A DNA stretch of 11,575 bases from JBBRQP01 sp038226175 (GTDB taxonomy: Bacteria > Cyanobacteriota > Cyanobacteriia > Gloeobacterales > Anthocerotibacteraceae): assembly GCA_038226175.1 (NCBI GenBank), contig JBBRQP010000088.1, positions 1 through 11,575 of the forward strand, read 5' to 3'. The notes beneath the pieces were generated by a model. That model saw only the letters and a list, made by a program, of their open reading frames with translations. It searched no databases and was not told the origin of the DNA. This document shows, piece by piece, positions 6,403 to 11,575 of this stretch; positions within the stretch are counted from its first letter, which is position 1; every line of letters starts with the position of its first letter. Position numbers and translations under genes: made by a program.

Positions 6403-7926
6403 CTAAATAATCTGTTCCCAGACCAAAGGCTGCTCCGTATCGATGCGGATCACCCAAGCTAATTCGACTGCACTAAAGGCTTCTTGGGCTTGTTTTTGTT
6501 GGGATATCAGTGCAGCATCGGCATCAGCAATATCACCTGTGCGCTGGTCTAGCCGAGTTTTGAGGAGAGTTTGTGCACAGGAACAGGCCAAAATTTTGAT
6601 AGGAATATGAAGTTTCTCGGCTAGGGCTAAGGCTCCGGCGCGTTGGGCAACCTGCTCATATTTAGCATCTAAGACCACGCTGAAGCCTGCTGCGAGGATA
6701 ATCTCAGCGAGTCTAAGCAGTTCACTATAGGTTTGCTGGTTAGAAGCTGTTGTATAAAATTCAGGGGGGAGTTTTTCGAGTAGCGGCAATTTAGCCAAAT
6801 GTTTGCGCACCGCATCAGAGCGCAGGTGAATCGCTGGTGATCGCAGAGATAGAGCTTTGGCGACCGTAGATTTGCCGCTACCAGAAAGCCCTTGCATGAC
6901 ATAAAGCGTCGGGGTTTGGGGTTGGGTAAATTTCCAGGCCAGGTGATAGTAACTACGGGCACTTTGCGCTGCCTGTTCTTTTTGTTCGGTACCCACAGCG
7001 GGGTCATCCAGTAAAAAAGATGTGACTTTGGCACGCACGTAGGCACGATAGCTCAGAAATACGGGCAATAAAGGTAAACCCGCCCAGTCGCCTGTCCATT
7101 CCAAATAGGTATTCAAAAACCGAAAGGCCAGATCAGACCGTTCACGGGCGATCAAATCCATCACCAAAAAGGCACTATCCGACAGCACATCTATAAAACG
7201 AAAGGGCTCGTTAAATTCGATGCAGTCAAAAATCACTGGCTGATCATCGATCAAGCAAATATTACCAAGATGCAAATCACCATGGCCTTCGCGGATTTTG
7301 TCTTGGGTGAGCCGTTGCTCTAAGAGGTCAGTTTGGGTCGCAAAAAAGTGATCGGTGAAGGCTTTGGTCTGAGTGAAATGATCGGTATTTTGAACAGAGC
7401 CAATCCGTGCTGTGGTCTGCTCATAGTTTTGGTTGATCGGAAACTGCGCAGACTCGGGTTTACCAAAGCTGCGGATATGGTCATTGACCAAGGCTCTTTG
7501 ATGAAAGAGGGCAACTTGTTTGCCTAGGTTTTCCATATGCGCTAGGGTCACAGCATTTTGAGTAAATAAATTACTAAGCAGGTTTTCTTGGGGAAATTCG
7601 CCCATTTGTAGGGCATACTCGACGGCAGTGCCTTCACCAAATTGATAGTGTTCGCCCGTTTGGCTGATCGGCAACACCTCTTGATAGAGCTGCGGGGCAA
7701 GGCGTTGATTGAGGCGTAATTCTTCGTGTAAATAAAAATTTCTTTTTTCGAGGGTTGAATAATCCATAAAACCAAAATCAACGGGCTTTTTTATCTTGTA
7801 GGCATGGCTTCCCGTCAAAAGAACGTAAGCTCCATGGGTTTGAACAAGGTTAACCGAGGCTACCGGATGAGGATAAAAAGCTGGTTCTAGCATTTGCTGG
7901 ATCAAGGGCGGTAATGCGCTATTCAT
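6403..7926 (-). CDS. Bifunctional aminoglycoside phosphotransferase-like / P-loop kinase-like protein
   Basis: The 507-residue protein joins two phosphotransferase-type domains (COG2187 plus COG0645 arrangement). Residues 25-300 are an APH/choline-kinase-like fold with the catalytic loop HGDLHLGN (215-222, D217, N222) and the metal-binding IFD (D234). Residues 340-507 are a P-loop NTPase with Walker A GLSGSGKST (346-354), a substrate-side LRSDAVRKHL (368-377) and a Walker B-like VVLDA (D420), like small-molecule or zeta-type kinases. The family is widespread in bacteria, but its substrate is not known to me; drug resistance should not be assumed. Its ATG (7926) overlaps the secD TGA as ATGA, so translation is probably coupled to secD. 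No terminator is obvious after its TAG, so ilvB may be co-transcribed. Confidence 0.87.
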   Translation of the reverse strand: MNSALPPLIQQMLEPAFYPHPVASVNLVQTHGAYVLLTGSHAYKIKKPVDFGFMDYSTLEKRNFYLHEELRLNQRLAPQLYQEVLPISQTGEHYQFGEGTAVEYALQMGEFPQENLLSNLFTQNAVTLAHMENLGKQVALFHQRALVNDHIRSFGKPESAQFPINQNYEQTTARIGSVQNTDHFTQTKAFTDHFFATQTDLLEQRLTQDKIREGHGDLHLGNICLIDDQPVIFDCIEFNEPFRFIDVLSDSAFLVMDLIARERSDLAFRFLNTYLEWTGDWAGLPLLPVFLSYRAYVRAKVTSFLLDDPAVGTEQKEQAAQSARSYYHLAWKFTQPQTPTLYVMQGLSGSGKSTVAKALSLRSPAIHLRSDAVRKHLAKLPLLEKLPPEFYTTASNQQTYSELLRLAEIILAAGFSVVLDAKYEQVAQRAGALALAEKLHIPIKILACSCAQTLLKTRLDQRTGDIADADAALISQQKQAQEAFSAVELAWVIRIDTEQPLVWEQII

Positions 7927-9218
7927 GAAGATTTTGCTGGGGTAGATTTAGCTAAGACCGTCGGCTTGGCACCAAACAGCCAGGGATTACGTAAGGCAGG
8001 CAAATTTAAGGCCAAATATAACAGCACCCGAGAGCAGGAAACTGCTGTAAATAAACTCATCGTCACCCCAATCGCCAAGGTTACGGCAAAGCCGCGCACC
8101 AAACCACTACCTAACCAGAACAACACCGCACAGGCAATCAGATTGGTTACGTGACCATCTAAAATACTGGCAAAAGCTCGGTCAAACCCCGCATCGACGG
8201 CGGAGAAGATTTTTTTACCTGAGTTCAATTCTTCTTTAGTCCGTTCAGCAATCAGCACATTAGCATCGACTGCGATCCCAATTGAGAGGATAAAGCCTGC
8301 AATACCAGGCAAGGTCAAAGTTACGCCAACCAGCGCGTAAAGTGCCAAGTTTAAGAGAGAATAAACCACTAAAGCGACATCAGCCACCAGCCCAGGTAAG
8401 CGATAATAGCCCAACATAAACACAGCGACCGCTGCAACGCCTGCGATCCCGGCATAAATTGATTTTTGGATACTATCTTGCCCGAGACTCGCGCCTACGG
8501 TACGGTTTTCCACGACAGTAATCGGTACTGGTAATGCTCCAGCCCGCAGTTTAATTGCGAGGTCAGTGGCTTCTTCAATCTTAAATCCGCCCGTAATAAC
8601 CGCCCGTCCTCCAGTAATGCCAACGCCTGCAAACTCGGCGCCTACGGTTGGTGCGCTAACGAGCTTATCATCCAAAAATATGCCTAATTTGCGGCCTGTG
8701 CCGCCGAGATCGCCCGTGAGTTTGGCAAAAAGCTGACCGCCACGTTCCGTAAATTCGAGGGTTATTTCCCATTTCCCGCCTTGATCGGTTTGGGGACGGG
8801 CATCCTTGAGTTCTTTACCGGTCAGTTCAGTTTTTTTCCAATTAGCATTGACAATCCCGGTGCCGAGATCCGGTTGCTCTTCTCTAAATTCTAATTGCGC
8901 CGTGTCCCCGAGGAGCTTGATCGCCCGTTCGGGGTCTTTTTCTTGGGGAAGTTGGACGACGATCTGCTTCTCGCCACGAATTTGAATCAAAGGTTCCTTA
9001 GTTCCCAGGGCGTTAATCCGCTGTTCAAGAACTGTTTTAATTCCTTGCAAGACCTCTGGTGTTATCTGTGGGACTTCTTTGGTGGGTGAAGCCTCAAGCG
9101 TCAATTGGGTTCCCCCAACTAAGTCTAGTCCTTGGGAAATCGGACGGGTCAATAGCACATACACCGACCCCATACTGAGGGCGACCACTAAGGCAAGAAT
9201 CCACCAACGTTGTTGCAT
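7923..9218 (-). CDS. secD: Protein translocase subunit SecD
   Basis: SecD works with SecF at the SecYEG channel and uses the proton gradient to help pull exported proteins across the membrane. The 431-residue protein has an N-terminal membrane helix (6-24), the conserved GLDLVGGTQLTLE motif (30-42), and a periplasmic P1 region with ferredoxin-like repeats (VLEQRINALG, IVVQLP, GDTAQLEFRE, and VSAPTV..GFKIEEATDLA). It then has LRAGALPVPITVVENRTVGASLG (225-246) and five C-terminal helices. GIAVDANVLIAERTKEEL carries the conserved aspartate (D318) of the proton path, matching E. coli SecD D519. The length fits cyanobacterial SecD, which is shorter than the 615-residue E. coli protein. SecF usually follows directly; here the next gene is a kinase. 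The ATG lacks a well-spaced ribosome-binding site (the nearest GAGGAG is about 17 bases away). Confidence 0.96.
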   Translation of the reverse strand: MQQRWWILALVVALSMGSVYVLLTRPISQGLDLVGGTQLTLEASPTKEVPQITPEVLQGIKTVLEQRINALGTKEPLIQIRGEKQIVVQLPQEKDPERAIKLLGDTAQLEFREEQPDLGTGIVNANWKKTELTGKELKDARPQTDQGGKWEITLEFTERGGQLFAKLTGDLGGTGRKLGIFLDDKLVSAPTVGAEFAGVGITGGRAVITGGFKIEEATDLAIKLRAGALPVPITVVENRTVGASLGQDSIQKSIYAGIAGVAAVAVFMLGYYRLPGLVADVALVVYSLLNLALYALVGVTLTLPGIAGFILSIGIAVDANVLIAERTKEELNSGKKIFSAVDAGFDRAFASILDGHVTNLIACAVLFWLGSGLVRGFAVTLAIGVTMSLFTAVSCSRVLLYLALNLPALRNPWLFGAKPTVLAKSTPAKSS

Positions 9219-9534
9219 TACGACTGACTTGCGAGCTCCTCTGTTACTGTAGCGCGTTCTCTGGATGGCCTAACACCTGAGCTGTAAGAGTATCTTTGGG
9301 ATTACACGAAGAGCTTAGAGCAAGCGCAAATTTAAATTTCTTAGCCCTAACACAAGAAATGAATTGGTGCTAATACACAGACCATAAGTAAGCACCTATC
9401 AAGTAAAAAACCGTAGACAAGTTTTATTTGTGCGTATAGGAGCCCTAGGCGGCTTTCCCTTTATTAGACAGTTTGCCTACGTACAGGCAACCAGTACAGA
9501 AATTGAGTGGCGACTCCCTCAATGAAAAGTAAAA
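9219..9534. other. Intergenic region between divergent secD and the small membrane protein gene
   Basis: No convincing gene was found in these 316 bp. They should hold the secD promoter (minus strand) and that of the plus-strand gene. Three short dyads are visible: GGTGCT/AGCACC either side of 9390, AGCC (9441-9444)/GGCT (9451-9454), and TTGCCT (9473-9478)/AGGCAA (9485-9490) with a six-base loop. None is followed by a T-run of terminator strength. I see no tRNA, riboswitch or known small RNA. Confidence 0.45.
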
Positions 9535-9875
9535 ATGGTAAGCGAAGCCTTAGATTTTAAGGGAAGTCTTACTAGTGATCCTGAAACAATGGATGAAACG
9601 AAAAGTTTACCTTTGATTTATATTCTAGTTGGCGTAGTGGCTTTAACGGAGCTAGCCAAAATGTTATTAGACGTTTATCGTGATGCGCAGTACAGCGGGA
9701 TACTGATTCGCAAAGATAAACAAACTGGCAAACTCAAGATTGAAAATGATCCCGGTTACCTAGCGGAACCATCGTTGTCTTACAGAATGATGACAAAATT
9801 GAGATTCAATTCCAAGCTCAGAAAAATCTGCAAATCCCGGATCTAGTGAAGTCGCTGGAGGCCATTAGTAAATAA
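9535..9875 (+). pseudogene. Small single-helix membrane protein, frameshifted; EACC1-like partner of the caspase gene
   Basis: The open frame (9535-9846) encodes a polar N-terminus, one membrane helix (LPLIYILVGVVALTELAKML, residues 25-44) and RKDKQTGKLKIENDP, then a compositionally odd tail to TAG. From 9750 the third frame is open and reads LPSGTIVVLQNDDKIEIQF, continuing with a helical end (IPDLVKSLEAISK) to TAA 9873-9875, a much better protein ending. Adding one C to the CCC run at 9751-9753 joins both parts into about 113 residues. The restored stop overlaps the next ATG as TAATG. One helix followed by short strands, placed just before a caspase, resembles the effector-associated constant component (EACC1) adaptors of bacterial conflict systems; I make that match from memory, so it is tentative. 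It may be a real disruption or a sequencing error. M19 (9589) is an alternative start. Confidence 0.6.
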
Positions 9876-10354
9876 TGATATGTCTAGAATTTCACCGATT
9901 ATGGAAAGTTTGCTTGGCATTGGGTTTGGTCACTTGTTTGGCGGGAGGTGCGCTGAAGTCACAGTCGAGTAAGAAAAATCTTGTCATCCTTTATAAAGAA
10001 AGCCATGCGCTAGTCATCTGGATTGGTAATTATAAAGATAAAGCCTGGAGCAAATTAACTAATGTCGAACAAGAAGCTAAGGACGTCAAGGCTGCACTAG
10101 AACGCCAGGGGTTTGATGTGAAAATGGTGGCTAATCCCACTGCACAGTCGAGTCAGGATGCATTCTGTAAAAAATTCCTGGGGTATGCCACTGCGAATCA
10201 ATTGGGTTACATTCGTTGGCAAACCTCGAGGGGTGACAGACTCCAACTGCTCGATCGCTGCCGCAATTTGAGTGTACAAGCGCTTGCCCTCATCGGTTGG
10301 CAGCATTCTTCTGGGCATCCGTTGAAGCAAAGGTTGCCCCAACACTGCTTTTAG
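9875..10354 (+). pseudogene. Caspase-like (peptidase C14) gene, 5' fragment lacking the catalytic residues
   Basis: The first 90 residues match the start of bacterial caspase-like/metacaspase proteins: a hydrophobic N-terminal segment (KVCLALGLVTCLAGGAL, signal or anchor), then the first p20 strand and helix, HALVIWIGNYKDKAWSKL, TNVEQEAKDVKAAL and QGFDVKMVANPT. The usual VIGIGNY here reads VIWIGNY. Family proteins continue with a helix, the GHG histidine and later the QACRS-type cysteine; none of these is present. Homology stops near 10145, where the DNA becomes the antisense of a LysR-type regulator; the remaining 65-70 residues to the stop at 10354 are junk from that junction. The gene is thus a 5' remnant with no protease activity. 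Its ATG overlaps the restored stop of the preceding gene (TAATG), so the two once formed a translationally coupled pair. Confidence 0.75.
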
Positions 10355-10469
10355 CGGTGCAATATGCTGGCTCACTGTAGGTTGCGTTAGGTGGAGAGCT
10401 TGGGGCTCCCGACACTGTACCAACGCGGTAGACCTGAATGAAGCTACGATACCACTCTAAATTAACCAT
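10147..10469 (-). pseudogene. LysR-type transcriptional regulator, N-terminal fragment with frameshift
   Basis: On the minus strand an ATG at 10469 begins MVNLEWYRSFIQVYRVGTVSGA, the first helix of a LysR-family DNA-binding domain. The homology continues in another frame as QALHLTQPTVSQHI...LGQPLLQRMPRRMLPTDEGKRLY, the winged helix-turn-helix, then the linker helix AAAIEQLESVTP and the start of the effector domain (GIPQEFFTECILTRL). The frame change lies in a run of four C at 10402-10405; about two bases appear lost relative to SGAAQALHLTQ. The effector-binding domain is cut off near 10147 where the caspase remnant begins. It is divergent from the DJ-1/PfpI gene, a usual place for a local LysR regulator, so it probably once controlled that gene. 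It is inactive now. Confidence 0.78.
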
Positions 10470-10474
10470 AACTA

Positions 10475-10532
10475 AAATTATAGCAAAACCACGTTTTTAT
10501 AATTTGTATTTTAGATCGACTCTGCATAGGAT
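10475..10532. promoter_or_regulatory. LysR/DJ-1 intergenic dyad and probable DJ-1 promoter
   Basis: Just before the LysR start, AAATTATA (10475-10482) and TATAATTT (10498-10505) form a perfect inverted repeat. The inner AAAAC (10485-10489) and GTTTT (10493-10497) pair as well, leaving a GC bulge and a CAC loop. LysR proteins bind AT-rich dyads of this kind, so it is a candidate operator. TTGTAT (10504-10509), a 17-base spacer and TAGGAT (10527-10532) make a plausible sigma-70 promoter for the DJ-1 gene, overlapping the dyad edge. Confidence 0.5.
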
Positions 10533-10597
10533 GGAGCTATCGGAGCACAGAGCTGGTTGCAATATCTCCTGACTCTTCAACCCCAAAGGAAATCAAA

Positions 10598-11311
10598 ATG
10601 TCAGCCCAACGAGTTCTTTTTGTTTTAACCAGTCATGACACACTCGGAAACACGGGTCAGGAAACCGGGTTCTATCTGCCTGAAGTGACCCATCCCTATG
10701 AAGCCTTTGAGCAGGCTGGAATTGAGGTGGAGTTTGTCAGCCCCCAAGGTGGCAAAGCTCCGATGATTGGCATTGATTTACAAGACCCCAGCAACAGGGC
10801 ATTTCTGAATGATGCCGCAAAAGTGGCAAGCGTAGAGAACACACTGACTCCCAGTGCGATCGAGCCAACCCGCTACGATGCCATCCTCTATGCTGGAGGA
10901 CACGGAACCATGTGGGATTTTCCAGAGAACCAGGAATTGGCGTCGATCGCAGCTCAAATCTATGAAGCCGGAGGGGTCGTGGGTGCAGTGTGCCACGGTC
11001 CCGCTGGTCTAATTCCCGTTCGCCTTAGTACTGGTGAGCCTCTAGTCGCAGGTAAGACAGTGGCGGGCTTCATAAACTCAGAGGAGGTCGCCGTTGGTCT
11101 ATCGGATGTAGTGCCTTTTTTGTTGGCAGACAAGCTCACGGAACTAGGTGCTACCCATTGCCAGGCAAGTAACTTTCAGGCTTATGTAGAGGTGAGCGAT
11201 CGCCTAGTGACTGGGCAAAATCCTGCCTCTGCCAGAGGCGTAGGAAAACAGATGGTGGCGCTCATGCAGCTTGTGCCCGCAACTGCTGAACAACCGCTTG
11301 CCAAAGTTTAA
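10598..11311 (+). CDS. DJ-1/PfpI family protein, Hsp31-like (glyoxalase III / deglycase type)
   Basis: The 237-residue protein belongs to the Hsp31-like branch of the DJ-1/ThiJ/PfpI superfamily, cytosolic enzymes that convert methylglyoxal to lactate without glutathione or protect against carbonyl stress. The nucleophile elbow is GAVCHGPAGL (129-138), with C132 and H133. The acidic partner E29 lies in TGFYLPEVTHPYEAF, the same place as in yeast Hsp31. Other family blocks are VEFVSPQGGKAP, DAILYAGGHGTMWDFP, GFINSEEVAVG and RLVTGQNPASARG. The length is normal and no defect is seen. The start is supported by AAAGGA about eight bases upstream. It is head-to-head with a LysR remnant and 13 bp before an ABM-domain gene. 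One GCGATCGC octamer lies inside it (11196-11203). Confidence 0.92.
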   Translation: MSAQRVLFVLTSHDTLGNTGQETGFYLPEVTHPYEAFEQAGIEVEFVSPQGGKAPMIGIDLQDPSNRAFLNDAAKVASVENTLTPSAIEPTRYDAILYAGGHGTMWDFPENQELASIAAQIYEAGGVVGAVCHGPAGLIPVRLSTGEPLVAGKTVAGFINSEEVAVGLSDVVPFLLADKLTELGATHCQASNFQAYVEVSDRLVTGQNPASARGVGKQMVALMQLVPATAEQPLAKV

Positions 11312-11324
11312 GGAGAAAACACAG

Positions 11325-11465
11325 ATGATGGTCGTAATTTTCCGCCTCACTGCCAAGAATTCCCAGGAGTTCTTGCAACATCTTGCTCAAGTTTTACCGG
11401 TTACTCGTGCCTATGAAGGCTGTCACTACGTCAACTATAGTGGATCCAGAAAACTGGACAGCTAG
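11325..11465 (+). pseudogene. Antibiotic biosynthesis monooxygenase (ABM) domain protein, interrupted by an IS
   Basis: The first 38 or so residues, VVIFRLTAKNSQEFLQHL, VLPVTRAYEGCHYVN, match the first half of the small ABM/YgiN-type dimeric alpha-beta barrel, whose members oxidise or degrade quinones and other electrophiles. A full protein has about 95-105 residues. Here the frame enters the left end of an insertion sequence at about 11441 and stops at TAG 11463-11465, so the second half of the domain is lost or lies beyond the element. AGGAG at 11311-11315 is a good ribosome-binding site that overlaps the end of the DJ-1 stop codon. The pair DJ-1 plus ABM suggests a stress-detoxification operon. 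Start M1 (11325) or M2 (11328) are equally possible. Confidence 0.78.
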
Positions 11466-11475
11466 TTAAGCGAGT

Positions 11476-11509
11476 CTCCTGCTCCGTAAACTGGACACCA
11501 ACAGGAGCA
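11476..11509 (+). promoter_or_regulatory. Hairpin able to mask the transposase ribosome-binding site
   Basis: CTCCTG (11476-11481) can pair with CAGGAG (11502-11507), and alternatively TGCTCC (11480-11485) with GGAGCA (11504-11509). Both pairings bury AGGAG (11503-11507), the ribosome-binding site for the ATG at 11515. Several IS elements use such a fold to stop translation from read-through transcripts; that role here is inferred. Confidence 0.45.
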
Positions 11510-11514
11510 ATGAG

Positions 11515-11575
11515 ATGAAAGAGACCCGCAAAAAACACAGCTCAGCGTTTAAGGCCAAGGTTGCTCTGGAAGCAC
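11515..11575 (+). CDS. IS3-family transposase OrfA, N-terminus (partial)
   Basis: Twenty residues are visible before the window ends, MKETRKKHSSAFKAKVALEA. This is the characteristic start of IS3-family OrfA proteins (transposase_8/HTH_Tnp_1), where a basic segment leads into the first helix of a helix-turn-helix that binds the terminal repeats. AGGAG ends eight bases before the ATG. In this family OrfA is normally joined to the DDE-domain OrfB by programmed -1 frameshifting, but that part is not visible here. Confidence 0.88.
   Translation, partial: MKETRKKHSSAFKAKVALEA

Larger units (their letters stand above)
11441..11575 (+). mobile_element. Left end of an IS3-family insertion sequence (partial)
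   Basis: The element starts inside the ABM gene with TGGATCCAGAAAACTGGACA (11441-11460), beginning with the TG and ending with the TGGACA typical of many IS3-family terminal repeats. AAACTGGACA recurs at 11488-11497. An IS3-type orfA follows at 11515. The right end, the orfB part and the target duplication are outside the window, so the exact boundary rests on where the ABM homology stops. Confidence 0.8.

Noticed and set aside
6669..7046. Minus-strand ORF of 125 codons inside the kinase gene
   Set aside because: It is an alternative frame of the same strand across the APH/P-loop boundary; the main frame carries all conserved motifs.
6403..7926. Calling the kinase an aminoglycoside-resistance enzyme or a zeta toxin
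   Set aside because: The APH-like domain and P-loop are shared by many small-molecule kinases; there is no antitoxin gene, and the context gives no resistance link.
9390..9490. Riboswitch or small RNA in the secD upstream gap
   Set aside because: The stems are only 4-6 bp and no conserved riboswitch core was recognised.
10150..10354. C-terminal 65-70 residues of the caspase-like ORF as a new domain
   Set aside because: The DNA is the antisense of a LysR DNA-binding domain, so this part is a by-product of the junction.
11196..11203. GCGATCGC (HIP1) as proof of a cyanobacterial origin or recent transfer
   Set aside because: There is only one copy in 11.6 kb, too few to decide anything.
1..11575. 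CRISPR array, tRNA, rRNA or replication origin
   Set aside because: No regularly spaced repeats, cloverleaf or rRNA-like stretches, and no DnaA-box cluster, were noticed on either strand.

Overview
The window looks like part of a bacterial chromosome, most likely cyanobacterial. The support is indirect: a stand-alone SecD, an acetolactate synthase of the kind seen in phototrophs, a caspase-like protein next to a small one-helix membrane protein, a Hsp31-like DJ-1/PfpI gene, and one GCGATCGC (HIP1) octamer at 11196-11203. I could not run a search, so the lineage is an inference.

Layout. From 1 to 648 there is the tail of an unknown ORF fused to an N-terminally truncated NADPH-dependent FMN reductase. 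From 645 to 3098 there are a Rieske oxygenase (-), a divergently transcribed polytopic membrane protein (+), and an ICMT-like membrane methyltransferase (-) whose 3' end overlaps that of the membrane protein. From 3370 to 4440 there is a secreted protein of unknown fold, with a long leader and a strong terminator. From 9218 down to 4505, all on the minus strand, come secD, a two-domain APH-like/P-loop kinase starting inside the secD stop codon (ATGA), and ilvB with an appended C-terminal zinc ribbon.

From about 9.5 kb to the end the window becomes a decayed accessory region. A small membrane protein gene is broken by one frameshift; in the restored frame it ends as TAATG on the start of a caspase-like gene. 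That caspase gene has lost its catalytic half at about 10.145 kb, where an inverted and truncated LysR-type regulator gene (itself frameshifted) joins it. The LysR remnant still stands head-to-head with an intact Hsp31-like DJ-1/PfpI gene across a strong inverted repeat. The DJ-1 gene is followed by an antibiotic-biosynthesis-monooxygenase gene cut by the left end of an IS3-family element, whose transposase orfA runs off the window.

The intact genes cover protein export (SecD), branched-chain amino-acid synthesis (IlvB), probable small-molecule oxidation or methylation (Rieske, ICMT-like) and carbonyl or electrophile detoxification (DJ-1). The most interesting items are the remnant of a two-gene conflict-type locus (small membrane adaptor plus caspase), the zinc ribbon on IlvB, secD coupled to a kinase instead of secF, and the possible hairpin control of the transposase ribosome-binding site. 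I found no intact new system.
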